Shown here piece after piece: positions 8,801 through 20,300 of a DNA stretch of 28,289 bases. Made by a program: the position numbers and the translations under genes. The notes beneath the pieces were generated by a model. That model saw only the letters and a program-made list of their open reading frames with translations. It searched no databases and was not told the origin of the DNA. Source of the DNA: Branchiostoma floridae (taxonomy: Eukaryota; Chordata; Leptocardii; Amphioxiformes; Branchiostomatidae); assembly GCF_000003815.2 (NCBI RefSeq), contig NW_023365842.1, positions 1-28,289 of the forward strand, written 5' to 3'. Every line of letters begins with the position of its first letter. Position 1 is the first letter of the stretch.

Positions 8801-11800
8801 ATCTTCGACGACTTAGGATCCAGCCAGCGAGTATGACTCCAACTGTGGGGATTTTCAACAACAGTTGGAGTGCATAAACACATTGATTTCATTTCAATGG
8901 CAGTACCAAGATTTCTTTTACAATGTATCAAACCCTACGGCATTTGGAGACAACATTATATAGCTCCTGTACTAATTTGCATCAACCTTGTTTTAACTTT
9001 GTCTTAAATTTGTTTCCCATATGCATTGGCCTATCTAAAACTTGTCTTTATGCCCCTAGTGGATACTACCTGAAATGCCTGAACGATTATTAAAATCAAT
9101 TTGCTTGCATAACTGCTATTTGGCATCTCTTTTACAAAAATTAAAGACAGCAGTGATCTTTAGTAAGAAATGTTTTATTACATTTTAAGAAACAGCAAAT
9201 AGAAACCAATACACAATATGAAAGACATGAAACAGCACAACAGAAATATTCCCACCTTGCAGGAGTAAACTGCATGACGGCACGTCTGATTTTAGCCTTG
9301 GTGGACCTTATGTCCCTGGGAAACAAGGTACAAAATCATCAGTTTTAACATCACATCACAATCATACTAGATACTAGACATGGAACTGAACTTAAACAAC
9401 TTATTAGCTCAACCCAAAAAAATTAAGTGCTAATAACAATGGCTATGTGCTACTGGTATGTAATGTGAATAGGGCAGGTAGTGGTACCAAATGGGTAAGA
9501 AAATGCACTAGTCTCTGATACTGTACCAAAATGTACAACCTGCAGTACTTTATCCTAAAGCTTGGAGGAGTGCACTGCAGAATACCACTCTTGGACTCTC
9601 CGTTGCTCATATCAGTTGATCTACTCTACTCACAAAAGAGAGGTCGCAGTGTTTTGCTGACTTTTCAGTCATAATTTTACATTTTGTATGGACTGGTAAC
9701 CCAGTATGAAATCAAAGGTTACACACATCAGGGCTCTAGCCAGCGTCCGTTGATCCGTCAATTGACAGAAATTTGCTGCGTGTGACGGAAAAATTTTAAA
9801 ACCAATCCGTCAACCTTGACCGACAAAAATCCTTGGTGGAAGCTACAGGCGGCTTGGGGACGCTGTCCACGGCCGTAAAAGCCACACACTGTTTGTTTTG
9901 CTATTGTTATTATTGTTGACGAAGTGTATCGGCGCCATTTAGCATACGATAATCTCATTAAAAACCCGTTTTTCAAGGTCTCAGTTAAGTCGTTCTAACT
10001 CATGGAAGAGCGTTTTCCCGATTTTCGCGACAATGGGAATTGGCTGACGGAAAAAAAATTTCGAGCTGGCTAGAGCCCTGACACACATCCATTTAGGTCA
10101 CAGTGAGAGCGCAGCGCGATCGCTGTCTAGTAGAAATGGGTTCTTACTTGATACTCTCCCATCGGTAGCCGCGCATCTCAAAGCACTTGCAGACAAACAT
10201 GCCGAGCCAGATGCCGCCGCCATTGCAAAGTAGCACGTCCAGCAGCAGCTGGTCCCACCAGCACTCCGCAAAGTTAGGCAGCAGGTGCATGAAGGCCAGC
10301 TGTGAAATGAACAGGTGTTACAAATGAGATGCAAGGACAGCTGCATACATAATACCGGTATATATGCAGGTGATACACACAATGTGCAAGCAGGTGCATG
10401 AAGGCCAGCTGTGATGGGTGCCGAATGAACAGGTGTCACAAATGAGATGCATACATATTGTACGTATTGCATTTCAAGGTGTATACATACACACAAGGTG
10501 CAAGCAGGTGCATAAAGGCCAGCTGTGACAGGTGTCAAATGAATAGGTGTCACAAATGACAAGAAAGACAGCTGCATACGTAATGCCGGTGTATAGTTAG
10601 GTGTGTCTTTTCAAGGTGTATACGACAAGATGTAGGCAGCTGCATGAAGGCCAGCTGTGGTATTTCAACAGAACAGGTGTTGAATGAACAGGTGTTGATT
10701 GAACAGGTGTCACAAATGAGCTGAAAGACAGCTGCATACGTAATGCCGATGTATACATGTAGGTAGGTGTGGCTGAAATAGTGTAACAAAAATTCAAAGT
10801 ACAAATACTCCTAAATACATACCTCCAAATCACTTCACATCTTTAGTATGTTAAATGACATTACATGACGATAATGAACACAACCAGCCACCCACCCATA
10901 ATCAGCACAGAAAACATAACCTTCTTGGCAAAGGTGACAACTCAAGAGTCCTCACCAGAGGATGGAATAACGTAGGCCCTCCACTATACTCCTAGCCCAG
11001 CTCCACTATACTACTTTTCAAATTTAGTGTGTTTCTTCCCTATTTCCTTGGTTAGTTTTGCTAAAATTAATGAAAATTCACAGACTTTTGTGCCAAGTGG
11101 CATAACTTTTCCAGTTGGCTGCAAAAACTTGTGAATGGGCGATGGTCAGAACAATAGATGTTTTGCCAACTCACAACAAAGGAATCACATATTATACTTG
11201 TAGTATTTGACACCCTCTGTCATTGCAAAATGAATACATTTTAACTTACCTCAGTAACTTCCCAGGTGACACTTATTGTCCAGCAGAGCCCGAAGCTGCG
11301 GACGATCAAGGCTTTCATGGCCCAGCCCCAGAAATGGGCGAACATGAAGATGTCACAGTGACCCCACAGTCTCTCCCATGTCACTTGGGAACAATTCACA
11401 GCATACTCCTGAAACACAGATATGAAATTTTTTATTGACACGACAAAAGTACAGCGACTTTCGTAAGGTCTACATGTATAACAACTACTTACAGTACAAC
11501 TAAACAGACATACATGGATATCTATAGGTATGAATAAATCAACATATTGGATCTAGCATGTAACACATGAGTGAAAGAGAGAGTGAGTGAGTTAGTAGTT
11601 AAGAGAATAAACATCGTACTATCCAACTATATAACAAAACCCTGACTGATGCATATTTGAGTGAGTGAGTGAGTGAGTGAGTGACTGAGTAAGTGAGTGA
11701 GTGAGTGAGTGAGTGAGTGAGTGAGTGAGTGAGTGAGTGAGTGAGTGAGTGAGTGAGTGAGTGAGTGAGTGAGTGACTGAGTAAGTAAGTGAGTGAGTGA

Positions 11801-14800
11801 GTGAGTGAGTGAGTGAGTGAGTGAGTGAGTGAGTAGGTGGGTGAGTTAATGGGTGGGTGAGTGAGGGAGAAAGGGAATGTTTTTCATAGAAAAATTCAGT
11901 CCTGGAATATTAATTGTTAGTAGGAGATATCTTGTATGCTTTAATAAGTAAAAATGGATACATATTTTTAAGAATGGTTTTGCAAAACCGAGTAAAATTA
12001 TTCAAATATATAAGGGTGCCCTTACATTGAATGCATGCATATANNNNNNNNNNNNNNNNNNNNNNNNNNNNNNNNNNNNNNNNNNNNNNNNNNNNNNNNN
12101 NNNNNNNNNNNNNNNNNNNNNNNNNNNNNNNNNNNNNNNNNNNNNNNNNNNNNNNNNNNNNNNNNNNNNNNNNNNNNNNNNNNNNNNNNNNNNNNNNNNN
12201 NNNNNNNNNNNNNNNNNNNNNNNNNNNNNNNNNNNNNNNNNNNNNNNNNNNNNNNNNNNNNNNNNNNNNNNNNNNNNNNNNNNNNNNNNNNNNNNNNNNN
12301 NNNNNNNNNNNNNNNNNNNNNNNNNNNNNNNNNNNNNNNNNNNNNNNNNNNNNNNNNNNNNNNNNNNNNNNNNNNNNNNNNNNNNNNNNNNNNNNNNNNN
12401 NNNNNNNNNNNNNNNNNNNNNNNNNNNNNNNNNNNNNNNNNNNNNNNNNNNNNNNNNNNNNNNNNNNCAAAAAATCAATGAAATTCCAGTATAATCAACA
12501 AAGGAAGCCCTAAAAAACAACCCCTAGAATTTCGTCAAGAGAATAATAAAGTGATGAAGCTGCACTGTACCGTTGTGTCAGGTCCAACTTTCCTGAGTTC
12601 TGGATCTAACCAGTACATCATCTTCTTCATGTCTGACAGCTTTTGGAACAGCAAGAAGACCAGCAGCAGCAGGTACAGCACACTCAGTCCTGACAGCGCA
12701 GTTAAAACAGTAACATTTATTTCTTCAACTGTACATATAGTTGTTTTATGGCAGTGGCAGGCCTTAGGTTAGGGGCATGTTCGGCCATGACACACCTGCC
12801 ATACACTAGTCAGTGGTAGGAGGAACCCCTTGCATCCTTGGTCGGAAGTCCTCCTAAGAGACGGAAACTCCAACAATAAACCTGCATCTGCTGGGGCCGT
12901 TTTACACGTGGCATGCAGTTCTTGCCCCTGTCCTAGTAGACAAGAGGGTGGAGATGGCAGTGCACATCCCTCCTTCACCTTAAAAACCCAAGTGCAGGCC
13001 AGGCAGACGGGTTGCCTAACCCACCCTGTCTGCCTACCATTGTCTTTTGAGACAGATGGATGCCAACAACATAGTCATTTGTCAATCTTTTACATGCAGA
13101 AAAAACAACATCTTTGGAAACCTGAGATGGCATTTTATGAGTACTAAAGCAATACCATCAATGTTAGTATGATTTACTAGTATAATTTTGCAAATGTTCC
13201 CACTGGTTTTATTTGGGCATTGGTCTCTTAGTCTTAGACTCTTACTGTAAAATTATGACACTGCAAATGTGTGGTTTGCATCAACTGTTTGAAATGTAAA
13301 CTTGATACTCTGCAAAAACCTCCTTTCCCTAATGCAAAATTAAGATGCCACAGAATTAAGTACTTTGGACAAAGTGACATTCACAATATAATTATAAAGT
13401 ACTTACCAAATACTATTCTCCATAGTGCGGGATGTGGTCTGGTAAAAGGACCTAGAAAGAAAGCACACAAGTAAAACTATAAATTAAACATAAATAATCT
13501 TCAGGAAAAAAATTGCTCCCAACATTGTCTTTTCATCGATCTATATGCAAAGATCAAGTCCTTAAATTGTTTGTTCTGCGTGAAACCTTCAGTCAGTCTT
13601 AAACAATTTCAAACAAATAGCATCTCACAGTACCATTGGGAAAAGCCAGCACACTGATGATCATGAAGAAGAAAATCAAGCACAGAAGTCCATCCCAAAT
13701 GTTGTCATCTGTGTTGGCTTCTTCATTTCTGAAAAATAGAGAGAGACTATGAATTATAATCTTGCAAATGTAAAAGAGACGACGTAAAATGTTTTCAGTG
13801 TTCAAACAGAGCTGCAATCTGCAAGTAAACCTTTTAGAATTCTTCTTAGCCATCTATTTGTTGAGAAAAAAATAGACAAAGTACAGTTTTGCATTGTAAC
13901 TCAAAGGCAAAAAGAAAGCACGTGGGTCTTTGCACTATTGTGACATGGTCATTGTGATAGATGCTACCGGCATTAACAAAAATACTGTATCACAACAGCC
14001 TAAAGCGCCATTATAGAAGGGATAATCCATCCTGGCAACTATAAAAGTATAATTTAATCTACAACAACATCTTAATCCTTATAGATTATACAATGTATAT
14101 ACAAAAGACTGTAAACAATAGCAATTTTCTTCACCATTTTGCTGCGGTCTGTTGATCAAAGTACTACTACTAGAACACTTTTTCTGTAATACCTCTCTTT
14201 GTGAGCTAGTGTTCTCTACAGCAAAAAATGTAACAATGAGCAAAAAGACACATTTGCCCGCCGCTCGTATCCTTGCCTATTTTCAGGCTGTTTATTTGAA
14301 TTGTTTTTACCGAAAGTTTCTTTGCCTGGGTGTTGGTATCGTTCTTGCCCACTGACTGTAAAGGAATCAGACAAAGCAAGAATTTATAAGAGAAGTCCAT
14401 CAATATTTGGCCATGAACTTTTAAAGCTTTTGAATAAGCTGTAAGGGAACAGTAGATATCTTTACCCACCATTAATTTTTGACAATCAACCTTCCCTGTG
14501 ACTTTTCCTACAATACAAACTCCTTGACATCTCAATACCTTCTACAAGAATGGTTATCCAAAAGAGTGTCAAGTAAATTTGCATTTGTAAATTGCAGGCC
14601 TAACAAGTTGTGTGAACATCTACTAAGTATCTAGCTGGCCTTCGTACTTCTAGAGTTAAAATGCAGGCCTGTTTGTTACAGTGTATTGTTGATCCAGGCA
14701 TTTGCAGCCAATGGTGACACCATCTCCTAGGAGATGCCTTGAGCTATGATAATCTGTCCTGCTTTGTGTGGAAGCACCTATGTGAGAAATTTGGCCCATT

Positions 14801-15843
14801 GGCAAGATTGGAATGCAATATGTGCTATGATACCAATGCTATGCCTTAAAAGTTTTTAACAAATTCAACAAAATGGTGTACGGTAAACACATTTTTCTGG
14901 GGGTGTTCTTTTCACAGTGACCTCTCAACGTTGACTTCTTGACACCAAGAATATGTCTCCATTGTACTATAACTACTGTACTGTAGAATTTTTTCAACCC
15001 CAAATTAAAAACACTGCAAAACCCACATTTTTCCTCAGGGGCAATACCGCATATAAAATAAAACCAATGCACAATTTAATGAATTTTCAATATAGTATGT
15101 CAAGGCAAAGGCTAATATTTTGTGGGGGCAAGAACAGTGGGGGAAAAATGGGAGTGACTTTTGTAAATATCTGGGCCCTTGACATGAGTAACCATGCCTG
15201 CCAGTCACATGTCACTACAGTACCCGGTCCAAGGTGACCTGTCTTTATTACAAAACAGTCCTGACCCTTTGGTCCCCTCATTCAAAACCTAAAGATAACT
15301 TCTTACCCGGAAAGATTAGTAAATACAGGGCATGAGAAACTCTCAGTTAGTTTTATCAATCAAAACAACCCGTGAGAAACGTTAACAAACACAAAGATCA
15401 CTCGGGGTCGAATCATATGAGGCCCTTATTATTATTCATGAGAAAAATTATGGGGAGGGGGGCAGTGATCTCTGAACATTTTGCCCTTGTTTTGTTGGAG
15501 GTTTTAGCGTTTATGCCGAGAAAGATCTTATGTGGCTGCTCTAAACGACCTCATGTTTCAGAATCCCGTCATCACCCATTTTGCGTTGAATGACTCATAC
15601 AGATATAGTTTGTATTCAAACATGTTGGCCAACGTGCGTGCAACGATCCGGCTCTTATTTTTGCTTCAAAACGTACCTTTTAAAGGCGATGTACAGCGAT
15701 CCAAGCACACAGACAGTCAGGAGGGTTATCGTGTGTGGCTTGTAGAAAAATTCGAGCGTGATGTCCTCGACTTTCTGCTCGTTGATGGCCCGAAAGTCGT
15801 AGTGAATGGACACCTGTCGTCTGTGGCCACCTTTGGCCGCCAT
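5667..15843 (-). CDS. PTDSS1: Phosphatidylserine synthase 1, complete 12-exon gene (466 codons)
   Basis: ER multipass base-exchange enzyme that swaps the choline of phosphatidylcholine for serine. Exons in transcript order are 15843-15677, 13728-13634, 13451-13407, 12689-12571, 11408-11250, 10299-10148, 9315-9256, 8842-8761, 8263-8085, 7746-7647, 6935-6882 and 5855-5667. Every junction is GT..AG and every phase matches, giving 466 codons plus TGA; human PSS1 has 473. Family blocks read [77 protein letters not shown] and KRVGTQCWV. Human PSS1 control residues appear conserved: Arg95 as Arg92, Pro269 as Pro264, Gln353 as Gln348; human Leu265 is Met260. Exon 12 encodes a hydrophilic tail with serines, one SPIK (CDK-type) site, a basic stretch and a final SNGV. 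The PTDSS2-type sequence does not fit. Introns 5, 6, 8, 9 and 11 contain repeats. Confidence 0.95.
5975..6435. repeat. Degenerate ~20-bp minisatellite in PTDSS1 intron 11
   Basis: Repeated TTTGCTGTGATAATTTGATG-like units (variants TGACAT, TAACAAT) recur about twenty times with imperfect spacing. The reading frames through it give artefactual Asn/Gln/Ser repeat peptides on the minus strand. No coding function. Confidence 0.85.
6436..7646. other. PTDSS1 introns 11 (distal part) and 10 around exon 11
   Basis: Only the 54-nt exon 11 (6882-6935) is supported, encoding a final membrane segment with [15 protein letters not shown]. Its acceptor is TTTTACAG and its donor GTATGT. The rest is AT-rich intron without recognisable features. 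Confidence 0.7.
7991..8078 (+). mobile_element. LINE/SINE 3'-end fragment with (AAAC)n tail, next to PTDSS1 exon 9 donor
   Basis: Contains GGTGTGTTACGCCTTAAGGCGG (split here as GGTGTGTTACGCC then TTAAGGCGG, 8020-8041), then GGGTATGC and an A-rich AAAC tandem tail. It matches the inverted copy at 24497-24590. The tail reaches to within a few bases of the exon 9 donor (GT at 8084-8083 on the minus strand) in intron 9. Confidence 0.7.
8372..8470 (-). mobile_element. 3' end of an amphioxus-type LINE (copy in PTDSS1 intron 8)
   Basis: TCTGTATCTATATAGCCAG at the left is the tandem-repeat tail. It is followed by a diverged GTTACGCC/GGCG hairpin region and GCAGCAGCTGGTTACG, which match positions 25371-25460. 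The reverse orientation places its 3' end on the left. It is strongly 5'-truncated. Confidence 0.65.
9729..10080. mobile_element. Non-autonomous hAT element (352 bp) with perfect 8-bp target-site duplication
   Basis: Terminal inverted repeats CAGGGCTCTAGCCAGC (9729-9744) and GCTGGCTAGAGCCCTG (10065-10080) are flanked by identical ACACACAT at 9721-9728 and 10081-10088. A TIR starting CAGGG plus an 8-bp duplication defines the hAT superfamily. The interior has repeated TGACGGAAAAA-type subterminal motifs (9782-9795 and 10044-10058) and no transposase. It sits in PTDSS1 intron 6. The intact duplication suggests it is fairly young. Confidence 0.92.
10281..10760. repeat. Tandem duplication containing the PTDSS1 exon 6 splice acceptor (four copies)
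   Basis: The segment GCAGGTGCATGAAGGCCAGC followed by TGTGA (the exon 6 start and its AG, inverse strand) begins its core at 10291 and recurs at 10400, 10514 and 10646, spaced 109, 114 and 132 bp. Between the cores are shared AATGAACAGGTGTCACAAATGA and GACAGCTGCATACGTAATGC-like blocks. Only the first copy continues into the true exon 6. All four keep CAG followed by CTGGCC. Confidence 0.88.
10761..11249. other. Remainder of PTDSS1 intron 5
   Basis: AT-rich, no gene or repeat recognised. The exon 5 donor (GTAAGT) is at its right end. Confidence 0.6.
11658..11834. repeat. (GAGT)n microsatellite in PTDSS1 intron 4
   Basis: A long, nearly uninterrupted GTGA/GAGT tetranucleotide array with a few point variants (GACT, TAAG), then degenerate GGTGGGTGAG to about 11870. 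Likely polymorphic. The nearby assembly gap may reflect repeat difficulty. Confidence 0.95.
12044..12467. other. Assembly gap (N run) inside PTDSS1 intron 4
   Basis: 424 undetermined bases. Exons 4 and 5 join in phase across it, so no coding sequence needs to be missing. Confidence 1.
12700..13400. other. PTDSS1 intron 3
   Basis: The part at about 12755-13060 is richer in GC than the rest of the intron, with CCTGC/GCAGG-type blocks and reading frames on both strands. It may be an unrecognised interspersed repeat. No splice or protein evidence for an exon. The remainder is AT-rich. Confidence 0.45.
13740..15670. other. PTDSS1 intron 1 (1.95 kb)
   Basis: The long first intron between the exon 1 donor (GTACGT at 15676) and exon 2 acceptor (TATTTTTCAG). 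Mostly AT-rich. Small ORFs on both strands show no domain. I see no repeat with clear ends. Confidence 0.6.
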
Positions 15844-15847
15844 CTTG
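15836..15847 (-). promoter_or_regulatory. YY1 consensus CAAGATGGCGGC overlapping the PTDSS1 start codon
   Basis: Minus-strand CAAGATGGCGGC contains the initiator ATG. This is the canonical YY1 site, often found just downstream of the start site in housekeeping and TOP-type genes with short 5' UTRs. It suggests transcription starts close upstream of 15843. Direct match; function inferred. Confidence 0.6.
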
Positions 15848-16248
15848 GACGCGAAGGATAACGGGACATCGGCGAGTCCACATTCAACTTTGAGGGGTGC
15901 TCAAGCTTTAAAAAATAATAATAATTGATACAAGGTAATAATAATTTTCATGTACGAATAGCTAGAATTTACTTCATGAATTGAGAATATCAATTCCCCC
16001 TCTTCAAATTCTGGCTATTCTTAGGGACCTACGAAACATTCATTACCTATCCCGGCTATCCGATTTTGATCAATAATTCAATTATTGACCAATTGAAAAG
16101 TGCCCGAAAAATTGACTTTCATAATTGAAGTTCTACAACCTGACTCGGGCTAATATTGCTCAGGTTGCCTTGAACGTTATCATTAAAACATCGATGTTGC
16201 CGCCCATTGGACAATCATATATGATACTTATCTGGCTTATGAACTAAA

Positions 16249-16270
16249 GTAACGTAACGTAACGTAACGC
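16249..16270. repeat. TAACG pentanucleotide array
   Basis: Four to five tandem TAACG units (GTAACGTAACGTAACG...), followed by CTAACGTTAC. Read directly. Confidence 0.8.
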
Positions 16271-16830
16271 TAACGTTACATGTAATTTGAAAAATTCTCC
16301 GTGTATTAACAATTGATGATGACTTAACTATAATAAAACCAAGTGTTCTTGTTCACAATATTACTCAACACAGGGACGTTGTATTAGCGTTGTATAAGGT
16401 TACATATAACATGCATTGGCACAATACCGGTAGTAAGACTTATACCGGTAGATTAAAAATACTGGAACTTAAAGAGATCTACACATGCAACAATAGTTAT
16501 TTCCGAGCTGTGCACACTTCAGACATCTAGGTGTGCAATACACCATTTGCAAAGCATAGATAACAACGCGGTCGAAGACAACAAGGCCGAAAGTGTTCAG
16601 TGTACTTGTTGTTAAATCATGGGGTAGGCAGCTCGTCGTGGGACGAACACACTGTCACATTCATTGCCAAATTTATATAGATCATAATTACACATGCTCA
16701 CGGCACAAGACGAACATGATTCAACAACAATCTTGAATTTCTGTTGGTGACCTACAACTCATGTAAAAGTGTGAAGAACCGTTGCATAATAGTCCGGATC
16801 TACGACTGAATGGGCAAAATTGAACGTACG

Positions 16831-16855
16831 CAGCCATTTTCCCGCCATTTTTATA
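16831..16855. promoter_or_regulatory. E2F/YY1-type motif pair upstream of PTDSS1
   Basis: CAGCCATTTTCCCGCCATTT contains TTTCCCGCC (E2F consensus) flanked by two inverse AAAATGG(C) YY1-like cores. It lies about 1 kb upstream of the PTDSS1 ATG. Candidate distal promoter element; weakly supported. Confidence 0.35.
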
Positions 16856-19062
16856 TCTACGCTAGCAGTGAAGTGTTACGTCATAGCGGTTGTGACGGAC
16901 AGAAGTTAAATGAAAATTCTTGACAGTATACGTCCGTTTTCTCATGACATTTTGTATGCTCATGCAGGTTTATGTTTTATGCATTTACTGACAGAAAAGG
17001 AAGGAACATCAGAGGATGTATAAATGTACATAGCGGCAGTTAATTGTGCCGTGTTTCTTCCTACCGGTATTTTGTACCCCCTCCCAACCACGCGCCCGTT
17101 CGCCGTGTAATTCCGCGGTGTGTTACAATTACAATATTACGCTTTTAGCAGGACAAGAGTGGCAGAAAAGTTACACAGAAGAAGTGGCAAGGGTAACCTA
17201 TAACAGCAACATGTAACTGGAGAAAATGATGCGTTGACAATTTTTCAAATCAGTATGGCTAGAGAAATCGTCGTAAACGTACCGGTATTATGATAATAGA
17301 TGTTAACGTCCTTGCTCAACAGTAGAATCAAAGCAAAGCAAATGAACATTTGAATGTCTTATCATTATCATCATGCAAGTAAATTAGTAGTTAATGTCAT
17401 AATCGTATTTGTCGAACTAAAGGAAATTCTAACGTCAATATGTGGAAAAATTGGCTAAATATTTAACGCCAGCCCCTACAGGATTTACTTCGGGGGTATG
17501 TAGTTAGTACAATTCGGGTTACCCGGTATGCTGTCTCTCTTTCGCGGACTGATGGTGGTCAAACTCTCCTGGCAAATATATCTTCTTATACATATATTCA
17601 AATGTTCTTCATTGTCCGTACTGAAAAACTTCAATGCGCTGGGATGCGGCATTCTTGGATTTGACCTGTCCGCGGGTGTCTGTCCTTGATGTGCAGTGTA
17701 GTGCAGTGTGACACTGGACTGCTAGATGTCGCCTTTGATGAAAAAAAAATACTAGTACTGGCCCCGGTCAGTTCAAGGAGACTACAGGGAAAACCGCATT
17801 GGTCAGTTTGGCTATTACAGGCTGAACAGTTATAACGTTAGATGTAATATATTATAGGTGTAAAATTATATCTTTGAATGTGTCATATATTCATATACAA
17901 ATGAAATATAACAGACGATAACGTTTTATTAAGTATGCCACAAAGGCAGTCTAAATACTGGTTCTTCTTTTCCTACGATCCTCAGACATCCAACACTAAC
18001 AGCACTGTTGCCAAACCCTACCGATTGGATGTTGTACTGCCGATTACTGGCGTGGATTTCATTAGCTATCTCCGCGGAATTCAAAGGAGGCTAGGGATGC
18101 ATTGAGCTTTGCCGCCAATAATAAAGTATAGGCTATTGTGCCGGTACACGCCAGACCAGGTATGAGGCTTTAAGTACGTACATGCGAGTGACGCTGTTTT
18201 TCCCGACCGTAAATTCCAAGCGATCGTGTAATGGCGCCCTTTTCACTAGACAATGATTGCTGGGCGACGATCAAAATTAGATTTGTTTTACCCTTTTTAT
18301 TTCATAACAGGTCGGAGTATGATGTAACTCACTTGACTATATAAACTACGGTATGCTTTAAAAGACAACTAAATACACGAAGCGTAACCGAATTGTTCTT
18401 TATCAGCTTTGAGATTTGTTGAGCAATCTGCCAAATCTTTAGAAGGCTCCGTGGACGAAGTATGTATGGTCGCAGTGTATAAGAAGGACTTTCCTGATAG
18501 CCATCCATGACAGTACACATGCATCTTTTTCCACAGACGTCCTGAAACCACTCAATCCCCTTTTCGGCCCGGCTTTTCGCGTAATCCATGCACGTTTTAG
18601 GCGTACTTTATTTCCCTTACCGGTTGATTCCATGACCAATAGAGAATAATGTGGGTGTGCATCGATCGACACAAATGGGTACGTACAGCAGGTTAAAAAT
18701 AACACCACTTGACCCGGCTAAGCCTTGGGATGGTCTGTAGAGTAAATTTTCAAGTAACCTTTCGCACCCTATTTTTGGCTCAATAGGCCGTTCATATCGC
18801 TGTTAGGCACGGGGCGAGTATACCGTGACAGCCTCTCAGGCATTTTCAATCTCACTTTTGGTAGAGAGATATATTCAAACGATTGGCGATAAACATACTT
18901 TCTGGAGCATTGAATTTTCGTTAATGAAGCCCAATTTGACAGTCACTCGAAATTTCAATAAGCTGCATAACTGCGCATTCATAACAAAATCCTAGACGTA
19001 AGTTAGATACCGACAAGATGTCCTTTATCTTTGGCTAGTGGAAGAATTACCAATTAGAGAGC

Positions 19063-19094
19063 TCTCTCTCCCTCTCTCTCTCTCTCCCCCTCTC

Positions 19095-19125
<31 letters not shown>

Positions 19126-19182
19126 CCCTCCCCCTCTCCCCCTCTCTCCCCCTCTCTCTCTCTCTTCCCCTATCTATCTCTC
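19063..19182. repeat. (CT)n / CCTCT polypyrimidine microsatellite
   Basis: About 120 bp of almost pure pyrimidine with CT dinucleotide runs and CCCCTCT interruptions. Could adopt H-DNA; seen directly. Confidence 0.95.
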
Positions 19183-19865
19183 TGTAATCTCCAAGCAAAT
19201 CTTTCTATTGGTAAGACGGTATCCATATGCATGCGAAGAAACACTAATAGTCACTATCCACTGACTGACATGATTCTGGATACTACTTAGGTCTTCCGCC
19301 CACCGGATCTTTCCACAAGATTACACGTCTGCTAGAGTAGGGAGGTTTTATAAAACGTCATTGGAGAGGGAAATATTGCTCACTGTTCAAATCGAACGTG
19401 CTTCATGTTTCAATAAATATTATATTCGATGCCTTCAAAGATTTGTGTCTTTCATTTTTTGGTCATTGTTCTGCCTGTTGAAGCAAAAACAATCATGTTA
19501 CTGAAATTTCACGTTTCACAGAGAGTTTCGTTACTGATTAATAATGATATTGATCTAAGTCACCTTACAGTTTCACTAATTCTTCCCTTCATTGCAAACA
19601 TTTATTACCTATATCTATGACGGAAGCTGTATGACTATGAGCTCATTGATCAAACGCATTTTAGCTGTTCAATTGAAATTATGACACAGTCAGTGTGACG
19701 GCCTACAGGCGATGTTGTGCAAGCTCTACAAACAAGGATGGATGCCTTTTTTCGATGGCATATCAGATCCCCTTCTTCTTCTTTATTACGGAAAATTCGA
19801 GATACATTGTACATTGACCGCGTGTCCACGAATTACGTTGATCCTTACATAGTACTGTGCACGCA

Positions 19866-20072
19866 ACGCTAGTTCATCTTTATCCGCGGGGTAACCTATA
19901 TCCGTTTTTTTAACAGAATATTTGTGGAAATCCAGATATCAAGACAAAGGACAATATTTTGAATATATTGCAATTTGAAACTACCATCCGTCGATTTGAT
20001 ATTCCTGATTACACTGCTTTCAAATACAACGGATATAGGTTACCCGTAGATAAAGGACTGGTGAACTAGCGT
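19866..20072. mobile_element. MITE copy 1, long imperfect TIRs, TA-flanked (207 bp)
   Basis: The left end ACGCTAGTTCATCTTTATCC, then GCGGGGTAACCTATATCCG, is mirrored at the right end (CGGATATAGGTTACCCGTAG, then ATAAAGGACTGGTGAACTAGCGT in inverse). Flanked by CA and TA. Homologous to the element at 23131-23342. A second nested inverted repeat lies inside. No coding capacity. Confidence 0.85.
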
Positions 20073-20300
20073 TACTACTATAGGATCTTATAGTACTGCA
20101 CAGTATGTACATCTTTGGTCTATTGTACCCGATTGAAATGCCATAGAAAAAAGACTCATAGAGCCTGTTAAGGAGAATAGTGCAAGCACATGTTAGAGAA
20201 GACCTTTTCTTGGAAGTCAGAAATGAAAACTTGACGATCCTCAGCCCAAACATCTGCTTGGAGATCAGTCCTTACGTGCCCTTTCACCTTTAGGAGAGAT

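Larger units (their letters stand above)
15844..20290. other. Intergenic region upstream of PTDSS1 (divergent to the next gene)
   Basis: No gene supported. It holds an A/T-rich segment with a short palindrome (16069-16087), a TAACG tandem array (16249-16270), an E2F/YY1-like pair (16831-16855), CpG-richer patches (around 17070-17120), a CT microsatellite (19063-19182) and a MITE (19866-20072). The ORFs at 18329-18708 and 19429-19620 have no recognisable domain or coding bias. Confidence 0.55.

Noticed and set aside
10098-10577. 159-codon minus-strand ORF with repeated Cys/Thr-rich peptide
   Set aside because: It is an alternate-frame reading through exon 6 and the tandem splice-acceptor duplication; no start or splice logic supports it.
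18329-18708. Overlapping minus-strand ORFs of 60-89 codons
   Set aside because: No domain, ordinary composition, no splice support.
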